The position numbers and the translations under genes are program-made. The notes under the pieces were generated by a model that saw only the letters and a program-made list of their open reading frames with translations, had not been told where the DNA came from and searched no databases. Shown here in pieces: positions 1 through 7,004 of a DNA stretch of 64,000 bases. The stretch is from NCBI RefSeq assembly GCF_046546515.1, contig NZ_JBKHKJ010000010.1, positions 62,001-126,000 on the forward strand. The letters are read 5' to 3'. Numbering within the stretch: the first letter of the stretch is position 1; each line of letters begins with the position of its first letter. The DNA is from Parasediminibacterium sp046546515. Its GTDB lineage: Bacteria > Bacteroidota > Bacteroidia > Chitinophagales > Chitinophagaceae.

Positions 1-1
1 G

Positions 2-1267
2 GTGTATCAAAATTTTAGTAGGAACCAATTGCAAATAAATGTGCTAAACGCTAGCCATAAAGGCAGCCTAGACAAAGGCAAGCATTTTATACAGTGGGGC
101 AATACCATAGAACACCAAAACATCACCGACAAGCTAAACGAATGGCAATACAATGACAGCGCTGGTTATTCGCTGCCATACAACCCAAGCAAATTAATGC
201 TGTTTACTACCTTGAAAAGTAAAGCAGACCTAGACGTAAACCGTTTCAGTGGCTATGTGCAAGACAACATCCAGTTTAAAGACAGCAGCGATTTTATATT
301 ACAAATAGGCGCACGATACAATTACAATACCCTCAATAAAGAATTTTTGGTGTCGCCACGGATGGGTTTTTCGTTCAAGCCCAAAAACTCAAGGAATGTA
401 ATTTTCAAGTCTTCGGTAGGCATTTACCAGCAGCCTCCTTTTTATCGTGAGCTACGCCGCTACGACGGCACTGTAAACACCCATTTGTTAGCACAAAAAA
501 GCTGGCAGGTAAGCACAGGGCTGGATGTGAACTTTGAAATGTTTAAGCGGCCAGCAAGGTTTACTACCGAAGCCTATTATAAAAACCTGTGGGACGTAGT
601 GCCTTATGATGTTGACAATGTGCGTGTACGGTATTTTGGAGAGAACAACGCAAAAGCTTATGCCGTGGGCATTGAAAACAGGCTGTATGCCGAGCTGGTA
701 AAAGATGCTGAAAGCTGGGTAAGTTTTAGCATCATGGGTACCAAGGAGAAAATTGATAATTTTAATTATTACCAATATACCAATGCTACTGGGCAAGTAA
801 TTGGGTCAGATACCAAAGACAAGGTAGTTACCGACAGTACTAAAAACCAAGTAGGCTGGATACGAAGGCCTACAGACCGCAGGTTTACCTTTGGGATGTT
901 TTTCCAAGACTATATGAGCAACAACAAAAACCTTAAATTTTACCTGAACACCATATATGGTAGCAATTTGCCTTACAACATACCTAACAGCGTAAAATAC
1001 CGCAATGCGTTAATTATACCTAGTTACCTGAGGGTAGACATGGGCTTTAGTGCCTTACTGATAGATGGGCAAAAAGCAAAAAGGAGAAGCCACTCCCCTT
1101 TCAGGAATTTCCAAAGTATTTGGGGCAGCTTGGAAGTGTTTAATATAATAGACAAAGACAATACTATAAGCTACCTGCTTATCAAAGATTTTCAAAATAA
1201 TACTTATGCCATCCCCAACAGGCTTACCCCCCGCTTGCTGAACGTGAAAATAATAGCAAGATGGTAA
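2..1267 (+). CDS. TonB-dependent receptor, C-terminal part (5'-truncated by window edge)
   Basis: The reading frame is open from the left edge of the window and gives 421 residues that behave as the distal part of an outer-membrane beta-barrel. Alternating polar and aromatic strands such as DFILQIGARYNYN and VGIYQQPPFYRELRRY are typical of TonB-dependent receptors, and the protein ends in an aromatic residue (IIARW), the usual outer-membrane barrel signal. The plug domain, TonB box and signal peptide would lie to the left and cannot be seen. Receptors of this type import siderophores, vitamins or oligosaccharides. The substrate cannot be named, and no SusD-like partner follows. The true start is outside the window; the first GTG is not claimed as a start. 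Confidence 0.85.
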   Translation: MYQNFSRNQLQINVLNASHKGSLDKGKHFIQWGNTIEHQNITDKLNEWQYNDSAGYSLPYNPSKLMLFTTLKSKADLDVNRFSGYVQDNIQFKDSSDFILQIGARYNYNTLNKEFLVSPRMGFSFKPKNSRNVIFKSSVGIYQQPPFYRELRRYDGTVNTHLLAQKSWQVSTGLDVNFEMFKRPARFTTEAYYKNLWDVVPYDVDNVRVRYFGENNAKAYAVGIENRLYAELVKDAESWVSFSIMGTKEKIDNFNYYQYTNATGQVIGSDTKDKVVTDSTKNQVGWIRRPTDRRFTFGMFFQDYMSNNKNLKFYLNTIYGSNLPYNIPNSVKYRNALIIPSYLRVDMGFSALLIDGQKAKRRSHSPFRNFQSIWGSLEVFNIIDKDNTISYLLIKDFQNNTYAIPNRLTPRLLNVKIIARW

Positions 1268-1287
1268 GTGGGTAAAAAACCGATACA

Positions 1288-1567
1288 TTTAACCGCAAAG
1301 AAAACAAAGGCTTTGCGCAAAGAAACGCAAAGCACTATCCATTTCAAGGTAAAACGCTACGCTAAAAGGAAGCCAGAATGGTGCAGTTTGGGTAACTGAG
1401 TAAAAAAGTAATATGTGGAAATAAAAAGTTATTTTAAAAGTATTATTTTTTGATTATAACGCACAGGCTTTGCCCAAACTTTGCGCCCTTTAAACGTAGC
1501 GTTTTACATTTTTACATCCCTTTGCGCCTTCTTTGCGTGAAAAACTCTGCGAACCTCTGCGGTTAAA
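1288..1567. repeat. 280-bp nested inverted repeat (MITE-like) between convergent genes
   Basis: Three perfect inverted arms are nested. TTTAACCGCA (1288-1297) pairs with TGCGGTTAAA (1558-1567). TAAAACGCTACG (1350-1361) pairs with CGTAGCGTTTTA (1495-1506). AGTTTGGG (1385-1392) pairs with CCCAAACT (1473-1480). CGCAAAG-type motifs fill the outer arms. The element occupies the whole gap between a plus-strand and a minus-strand stop codon, so it could also act as a bidirectional terminator. No ORF lies inside it. Whether it is a mobile miniature element is inferred from its structure only. Confidence 0.6.
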
Positions 1568-1609
1568 CCAATTCGCTTAAATTGAGGAGTTGTGTTTTTA
1601 AAAATCAAA

Positions 1610-2596
1610 CTACCACAATTGATGCACCTGCTTTTTGATATAAGCATCATATACTGCCTGCATAGCCGTCAATTGCGCTTGTGTAAACTCGGGTACTAAA
1701 AAAGCCTCTAAATTACTTACAAGCTGCTCTGGCCTAGATGCACCGGGTATAATGCAGCTTACTTCCTTAAATTGTAAAATCCATTGCAGGGCAATGGGTG
1801 CAAGGTTTGGTTGATGTGGGAAAATGGCTTTTAGTGCTTCAACTGCTGCTAAGCCAGTATTGTAATCTACCCCAGAAAAAGTTTCGCCTTTGTCAAAAGC
1901 TTCGCCATTGCGGTTAAAGAAACGGTGGTCGCCTTCGGCAAAGGTTGACTGCTGTGTAAATTTGCCCGTAAGCAAGCCACTTGCAAGCGGCACACGCACA
2001 ATGATGCCAATGTTTTTCTTTGCTGCTTCTTTAAAAAACAATTCTGCTGGCCTTTGCCTAAACAAGTTGAAGATAATTTGCACCGTGGTTACATTATCAA
2101 ATTCTATCCCCTTCAATGCTTCTTCCACCCGTTCTACACTGATGCCAAGGTTTTGTATTTTGCCCTCTTGCTTTAGCTTGTCGAACAATTCAAATATCTC
2201 CGGGCGGTAATACACATCCGTAGGCGGGCAATGCAATTGTATCAGGTCCAATGTTTCCAGCCCCATGTTCCTAAGGCTGTTTTCTACAAACTTCCGAAGC
2301 ACGGCAGGTTGATACGCTGCGTTTACATGTGGGTTCAGTTGCCTGCCACATTTGGTAGCTACAAATATTTTTTCAGACCGGGTGCGTATTAACTTGCCAA
2401 CAGCTTTTTCGCTTTCGCCATCGGAATATACGTCTGCAGTATCAATGAAATTAATGCCCTTGTCAACGGCTTCGTTTAATATTTTATCTGCATTGGCATT
2501 GTTAAAAGGCTCGCCCCATTTGCCGCCTACCTGCCATGTGCCAAGGCTGATAGCAGATATTTCCATTCCTGTTTTTCCTAGTTTCCTGTATTGCAT
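1610..2596 (-). CDS. Aldo/keto reductase
   Basis: A 328-residue NAD(P)H-dependent oxidoreductase of the aldo/keto reductase superfamily, predicted cytoplasmic. The catalytic tetrad is visible: D52 and Y57 in INFIDTADVY, K82 in FVATKCG and H122 in DLIQLHCPP. The C-terminal part (LASGLLTGK, QWILQF, IIPGASRPEQL) matches the cofactor-binding half of the family. The start at 2596 (MQYRKLGKTG) was chosen because the family begins with a strand just before LGKTGMEIS; the open frame upstream to 2728 is low-complexity repeat-derived sequence. It probably reduces sugar or ketone aldehydes; the substrate is unknown. It is transcribed away from a 250-bp repeat-filled gap that separates it from the helicase. 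Confidence 0.9.
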   Translation of the reverse strand: MQYRKLGKTGMEISAISLGTWQVGGKWGEPFNNANADKILNEAVDKGINFIDTADVYSDGESEKAVGKLIRTRSEKIFVATKCGRQLNPHVNAAYQPAVLRKFVENSLRNMGLETLDLIQLHCPPTDVYYRPEIFELFDKLKQEGKIQNLGISVERVEEALKGIEFDNVTTVQIIFNLFRQRPAELFFKEAAKKNIGIIVRVPLASGLLTGKFTQQSTFAEGDHRFFNRNGEAFDKGETFSGVDYNTGLAAVEALKAIFPHQPNLAPIALQWILQFKEVSCIIPGASRPEQLVSNLEAFLVPEFTQAQLTAMQAVYDAYIKKQVHQLW

Positions 2597-2627
2597 ATTT
2601 GTGTGTTTATTTTCTTCGTGAGTTGAA

Positions 2628-2838
2628 CGGCAGTTATTCGGAAGTTTACTTCGCACGGAAATTAATCGGGAGTTTGCTCTACACGGGAGTTGTGCGGGAG
2701 TTGGTCGAGGGTTAAACGTAAATCGCAAGTTTGGGAAGCACTATTACTTAACTTTTGTTACCCCCATTTACATATGATTACTTCCGATTTACGTTCAACT
2801 CCCGCTTACTCCCGACTAACTCCCGACCAACTTCCGAA
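2628..2838. repeat. Degenerate 11-bp-periodic motif array in two opposed orientations
   Basis: Eight copies of a degenerate CGNNAGTTNNN unit begin at 2628, 2639, 2656, 2667, 2684, 2695, 2706 and 2717. The spacings are 11 or 17 bp. After a spacer, the reverse-complement type (NNNAACTYCCG) appears, with CCCG or TCCG cores at 2783, 2801, 2811, 2822 and 2833. The array fills the gap between the helicase stop and the aldo/keto reductase start. Transcribed, the two halves could fold on each other. Related units occur near 20.1-20.3 kb. Confidence 0.55.
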
Positions 2839-2848
2839 TGCCCTCCAG

Positions 2849-4180
2849 CTATTTCTTCTTCGCCCCCCTTTTTATCGGTTTGCCATATTTTTTCATCATC
2901 TTGTCTTTATGGCTCACCCTGCTATTTACCTTGCTGTTCTTGGCCGATTTTTCATGGAAAGCAGGCCCCACGTTTTCCTTTTTAGGCAGCTTTACCAAAT
3001 AGGTTTTCATGTGTATCTTCGGCTTTTCATCCTCGGTAAGCACATCCGATATTTCCAAATCGTCCGGCAAAGCCATTATTGGCACTTGAAAATTCATCAA
3101 TGCCTCAATTTTTTCCAGCGATTCTTTTTCTTTTTCCGTAATAAAACTAAGAGAAATCCCTTTTTTATCTGCCCTACCCGTTCGGCCAATACGGTGGATA
3201 TAGTTTTCTGGCACTTCGGGTATGTCGAAGTTAAAAACGTGCGTTACCTCCGAAATATCTAGCCCACGGGCAATAATATCTGTGGCAATTAAAAAGCGAT
3301 AGACCCCCTGCTGGAATTGCTTCACCGTGTTCAGCCGGTGGTTTTGGTGCTTGTTGGAATGTATTACCCCCACTTTTTCCGGGAAAGCGGCTTCCATTGT
3401 TTCGCCTAGTTGGTCTGCCAGTTGCTTGGTGGCCACAAACACCAATACTTTGCTCATCTGTTCATTTTGTTGCAGCAGCAGGCGTAGCAGGTTTGTTTTG
3501 GTGTAAAAATTAGGCACATGGTAGGCTTGCTGGTCAATATTTGCCAATGGCGTGCCTGTGGGTGCAGCCTCGATATAAATAGGGTCGTTGAAAAAAGTGG
3601 CAATCAATTGTTCCACTTCATCAATAATGGTGGCCGAGAACATCAGGTTCTGCCTTTTGGGTGGCAGCAGGTCTAGTATATTTTTCAACTGCGTGCGGAA
3701 ACCGAGGTTCAGCATTTCATCTACCTCGTCAATTACCAATCGCTTAATGGATTTTGTTTTGAAAGAAGCATCATAAAGCAGGTCTATCAGCCTGCCTGGC
3801 GTGCCTACAATAATGTCTGCCCCATCTTCCAACGCCAGCTTCTGGGTGTTGATGTTTACCCCGCCATACACGCCCACGGCGGTCAGGTTCATATAGCTGC
3901 CTATTTCTTTAATGGCATCTACCACTTGCACCACCAGCTCCCGGGTTGGCACAATGATTAATACCTGTGGCTCTTTTTGCTTGTTAAACGCCCATAGCCG
4001 CAGGCAAGGGAGCAAATAAGCAAAGGTTTTGCCCGTGCCTGTCTGGGCAATGCCGCACACATCCCTGCCGGACATTATTACCGGGAATGCTTTCTGCTGT
4101 ATGGTAGTTGGCTGCGCATAGCCCAAATTAGCAAGGGCATTGCGCAAAGGGGTGTTTAAATTTAAGTCGTCAAAAGTCAT
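2849..4180 (-). CDS. DEAD-box-type ATP-dependent RNA helicase
   Basis: A 443-residue cytoplasmic RNA helicase with all hallmark motifs in order. These are the Q motif (TTIQQ, 25-29), Walker A AQTGTGKT (45-52), PTREL (78-82), TPGR (127-130), motif II written DEVD instead of DEAD (151-154), SAT (182-184), and motif VI HRIGRTGR (329-336). A lysine-rich tail (about 417-443) probably binds RNA. The overall form is RhlE-like, and such proteins remodel structured RNA during ribosome assembly or mRNA decay. The V-for-A change in motif II is conservative and is not expected to destroy activity. It is followed by the aldo/keto reductase on the same strand after the 11-bp-periodic repeats. Subfamily assignment is by eye. 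Confidence 0.95.
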   Translation of the reverse strand: MTFDDLNLNTPLRNALANLGYAQPTTIQQKAFPVIMSGRDVCGIAQTGTGKTFAYLLPCLRLWAFNKQKEPQVLIIVPTRELVVQVVDAIKEIGSYMNLTAVGVYGGVNINTQKLALEDGADIIVGTPGRLIDLLYDASFKTKSIKRLVIDEVDEMLNLGFRTQLKNILDLLPPKRQNLMFSATIIDEVEQLIATFFNDPIYIEAAPTGTPLANIDQQAYHVPNFYTKTNLLRLLLQQNEQMSKVLVFVATKQLADQLGETMEAAFPEKVGVIHSNKHQNHRLNTVKQFQQGVYRFLIATDIIARGLDISEVTHVFNFDIPEVPENYIHRIGRTGRADKKGISLSFITEKEKESLEKIEALMNFQVPIMALPDDLEISDVLTEDEKPKIHMKTYLVKLPKKENVGPAFHEKSAKNSKVNSRVSHKDKMMKKYGKPIKRGAKKK

Positions 4181-4962
4181 AATACTTGCCTCCTTGTGTG
4201 AAGAAGTATTGCGAAGTTAACTGATGAGGGGCAATTGTGGGGATTGAGTTGCCCCCAACGACTAAACTACTGTGCATTACAAATCTGTGAACTGGTTTTG
4301 TTTTAATTGAAGCGAGGGCTTGAACACAAAGACCCACACAGCCATAAACGCAAAGAAGTCGCAAATAAAAGGAAAAAAAACGCTTGGCTTAAAGGATGCA
4401 AAGTTTAAGAAAAGCCACTAGTTTATATCCTAAAGCGAGTTGCTAAAGGAGTTTATTACTTAAAAAATATCTGCCTTCACTGACAAGGCTATAATGTTTT
4501 TTTGTGGAATAAAATTAAAAAGCCTTTGCTTGGCATCAACTAATGCCATAGTTACAGATGTTGCATCAGTAGTACCCACCATGCTTACAATACCCATTAT
4601 TAATGCAGTTTTCAGTAGTAGAATTAATTTTTCAGTAATCATCGTGCTATATATTTATTGATTAAAATATAAAAGCAATTATTGCTCACACATTTTCCTT
4701 GATAACAAGAACGTAATATTCATGCCAAGATGTTGCTGAGCAGCTTTTTTGTTTTTTGTTGATCGTTTTTGGGCATTAAAGGGCGAAAAGGGTTTTTTAA
4801 GTGGCAAATTCCCATGGTGCAAGAGACGATGTGTAGCAAAAAATAAGCAATCTTATTATTTTTCTGTTTTGTTTGGTATTTAATCGTTCTTGTTGATACA
4901 AAGAAAATAGGACTTATTTATTTATATATACTAAAATTAATTTTAGGCTACCCTAAATTTAT
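4181..4962. other. Intergenic region, no supported gene
   Basis: About 780 bp between the divergently transcribed helicase and porin genes. It contains a short CACAAAG-type stretch (about 4325-4360) and is otherwise AT-rich. A 60-codon minus-strand frame (4460-4642) has a hydrophobic N-terminus, but no homologue is recognised and no promoter element lies next to its start, so it is not called a gene. Confidence 0.5.
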
Positions 4963-4970
4963 TACATTTG
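4963..4970 (+). promoter_or_regulatory. TAnnTTTG promoter -7 element of the porin-like gene
   Basis: TACATTTG fits the Bacteroidota -7 consensus TAnnTTTG and ends 4 nt before the ATG at 4975, which would give a transcript with almost no leader. A TTTT stretch (4941-4944) lies at about the right distance for the -33 element. The same arrangement recurs exactly before the gene at 6532. Confidence 0.55.
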
Positions 4971-4974
4971 TAGT

Positions 4975-6309
4975 ATGAAGAAAGTATTTGTTTTTTTATT
5001 TGCAGTATCAACAGCTGTTGCTAGCTTGGCACAAGAACCGTTGGATACCAATTTCCACAGGCATATTTCCCTGCACTTCCAGGCAACTGTTATTCCCCAG
5101 TATCATTTCGATTTCGCAGCACCTTATACAGGTGCTAATAGTTTTTTACCTTCGGAACCAGTGGCAACCTCGCTTACTACCACGCTTTTCATTAATTACA
5201 AAGCAGCTAAGAATACCTATATTATTTTTAATCCAGAAGCAGCAGCAGGCAAAGGGCTTAGCAAAACCCAAGGCATAGCGGGTTTTCCTAATGGGGAAGT
5301 GTACAGGGTAGGCAGCCCAAAGTTTAAGCCATTTATTGCCCGGTTGTACATTGAGCAGCGCTTTGCATTGAGCAAACAATTGGAGAACGTGAGGGACGAT
5401 GAAAACCAAGTAGCCGAAACGGCACACAAGGATTATTTTTCTGTTATAGCAGGGAAATTTTCGCTTACCGATTTTTTTGACAACTCTGAAATAAGCCATG
5501 ACCCACGCACGCAGTTTATGAACTGGAGCCTTATGGGTAGCGGCGCATGGGACTACCCCGCCAACACCCGTGGCTATACCATGGGGGTGGTGCTGCAAGC
5601 CGTGTATAAAGGCTTTTCTCTGAAATATGCCAATACGGCAATGCCAAAAACAGCCAATGGCGAAAACATGGAATGGAAAGGGAACGATGCCATGGGGCAG
5701 GTGATAGAAGCTTCAGTAGAAAAATTTCATTTATTGAAGAAAAAGGAAGGTAGGTATTTTAGCTTACGTGCAGGTTTTTACAGCAACCATGCACACATGG
5801 GCAACTATGCGCTATCGGTTGCTAATGGCACACAAAATAATATGGCACCTGATATTGACAGCAGCAGAGAGTATGGCCGAGCCAAGAATGGCTATTATGG
5901 CACGCTTGAAAGCCATTGGGGCAAAATACATCATTTCATTAAGCACAGCTGGAACGACGGCAAAAATGAAACTTGGGCATTTACAGAAATAGACAACAGC
6001 ATTGCCACTGGCTTCCAATTTGATGGGAGCATCTGGAAACGCAAAAAGGATGTGCTGGGTATTGCCTTTGCAAGCAATGGCATTTCTAACAATCATAGGC
6101 AGTATCTTGCAAATGGGGGCTATGGCTTTATTATTGGCGATGGGGGATTGAACTATGCACACGAGAAAATTGTGGAAGCCTATTATTCTTTCCCTTTAGT
6201 AGGGCATATAACGGCTACTGCTGATTACCAGTATGTTACCAACCCTGCCTACAACAAAGACAGGGGACCAGTGCAGTTGGTGGCTGTAAGGCTGCATTTG
6301 TCATTGTAA
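4975..6309 (+). CDS. Porin-like outer-membrane protein, carbohydrate-selective porin type
   Basis: A 444-residue exported protein with a clear signal peptide (hydrophobic 3-18, cleavage likely after VASLA before QEPLD). The mature part is an alternating beta-strand protein ending in an aromatic/hydrophobic strand (VAVRLHLSL), as expected for an outer-membrane barrel. Segments such as the AAAGKGLSKTQGIAGFPNGE stretch (about 88-107), FIARLYIEQRF and FSLTDFFDNSEISHDPRTQF recall the OprB-type carbohydrate porins, which allow passive entry of sugars. It stands alone between two intergenic regions and has its own TAnnTTTG promoter. Family assignment rests on remembered motifs, so the sugar specificity is open. 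Confidence 0.75.
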   Translation: MKKVFVFLFAVSTAVASLAQEPLDTNFHRHISLHFQATVIPQYHFDFAAPYTGANSFLPSEPVATSLTTTLFINYKAAKNTYIIFNPEAAAGKGLSKTQGIAGFPNGEVYRVGSPKFKPFIARLYIEQRFALSKQLENVRDDENQVAETAHKDYFSVIAGKFSLTDFFDNSEISHDPRTQFMNWSLMGSGAWDYPANTRGYTMGVVLQAVYKGFSLKYANTAMPKTANGENMEWKGNDAMGQVIEASVEKFHLLKKKEGRYFSLRAGFYSNHAHMGNYALSVANGTQNNMAPDIDSSREYGRAKNGYYGTLESHWGKIHHFIKHSWNDGKNETWAFTEIDNSIATGFQFDGSIWKRKKDVLGIAFASNGISNNHRQYLANGGYGFIIGDGGLNYAHEKIVEAYYSFPLVGHITATADYQYVTNPAYNKDRGPVQLVAVRLHLSL

Positions 6310-6319
6310 TTTTTTTTTC

Positions 6320-6456
6320 TTGCCACAAAGGCCCGAAGTTATAAAGGTACACAAAGAAAAAGGTTATTGCAAAATACAAAGCTCCTTGTTCTTTTATTTT
6401 CTTTCTTCTACTTTATCTCCTTGGTGCTTCTTAGAACCTTTGAGACTTTGTGGCAA
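6320..6456. repeat. Inverted repeat of the CACAAAG family
   Basis: TTGCCACAAAG (6320-6330) is perfectly complementary to CTTTGTGGCAA (6446-6456). The 137-bp element starts 11 bp after the porin stop codon and follows a T-run, so it may double as a terminator. Related CACAAAG-rich stretches occur near 1290, 10.6-10.8 kb, 16.05 kb, 41.05 kb and 63.6 kb. Confidence 0.6.
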
Positions 6457-6519
6457 TAAGTCCCACCCCTTAAACAAAGGAGTACGCTCAAAATTGATAA
6501 AAGAGATGCCCGCACTACT

Positions 6520-6527
6520 TAATTTTG
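6520..6527 (+). promoter_or_regulatory. TAnnTTTG promoter -7 element of the small membrane protein gene
   Basis: TAATTTTG matches TAnnTTTG and ends 4 nt before the ATG at 6532, the same spacing as before the porin gene. A TTG about 23 nt upstream (6494-6496) could serve as the -33 element. Confidence 0.5.
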
Positions 6528-6531
6528 TGGC

Positions 6532-6756
6532 ATGACAGCATATTTATTCGATACTACTTCTGTTTTGTGCATTGGGATAATCAGCTTGGTTTGGTGTTTG
6601 TATTTGTTTATCCGTGCTGTTAAATGCCAATGCGTTGTGCGTTTTACATTGTGCTTTGTGATGGTTTTCGTTTGTATAGGCAGCTTTTATTGCTTGATTG
6701 ATTTTTCTGAGAGCCAAGCTACAGACCTGCAAGCAGTTGCGCAGGCATTCCCTTGA
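6532..6756 (+). CDS. Small two-helix membrane protein, unknown function
   Basis: A 74-residue protein not recognised as any named family. Two hydrophobic segments (about 9-27 and 36-57, LCIGIISLVWCLYLFI and FTLCFVMVFVCIGSFYCLI) are separated by a short basic loop (RAVKCQC), which is good topology for a small inner-membrane protein. The C-terminus is acidic and soluble. The case for a real gene is the perfect TAnnTTTG element four bases before the ATG. There is no neighbour that hints at a function. A chance ORF remains possible. Confidence 0.4.
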   Translation: MTAYLFDTTSVLCIGIISLVWCLYLFIRAVKCQCVVRFTLCFVMVFVCIGSFYCLIDFSESQATDLQAVAQAFP

Positions 6757-6926
6757 TTTACTATATATCACCGAGTATTAAAAGAGGCGATGAAGCGTTT
6801 TATGCTGCTTTCATCCCTTTTTTTTCAACTATAAATACTACCCATATCAATACAACTATATTCAGGTGTATAAAAAAATTTGATGCACAACTGATGTTTA
6901 GTAATACTTTTAAAATAACTTTCCCA

Positions 6927-6965
6927 TTCCGAATAAGGCTGAAAAATGAAAAGCCTTATTCGGAA
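6927..6965. repeat. Perfect 14-bp hairpin in a dispersed CCGAATAAGG element
   Basis: TTCCGAATAAGGCT (6927-6940) and AGCCTTATTCGGAA (6952-6965) form a perfect 14-bp stem with an 11-nt loop. It sits 40 bp beyond the stop codon of the NHL-repeat gene and could end that transcript, although no T-run follows on the minus strand. The flanking TTAGTAAT...ATAACTTTCCC sequence from 6898 is shared with copies at 10.55, 10.85 and 63.5 kb. Confidence 0.6.
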
Positions 6966-7004
6966 TTTCGGAAACATTGCCTAAAGGTGCACTTCTTTTA
7001 AAAC

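Noticed and set aside
2690..3262. 190-codon plus-strand ORF
   Set aside because: It is antisense to the helicase C-terminus and the 11-bp repeats; its sequence is low-complexity.
4460..4642. 60-codon minus-strand ORF with a hydrophobic N-terminus
   Set aside because: No promoter element, no recognised homologue, AT-rich surroundings; length is within chance.
6753..7001. 82-codon plus-strand ORF after the small membrane protein gene
   Set aside because: It runs through the hairpin element at 6927-6965 and shows no protein-like composition.
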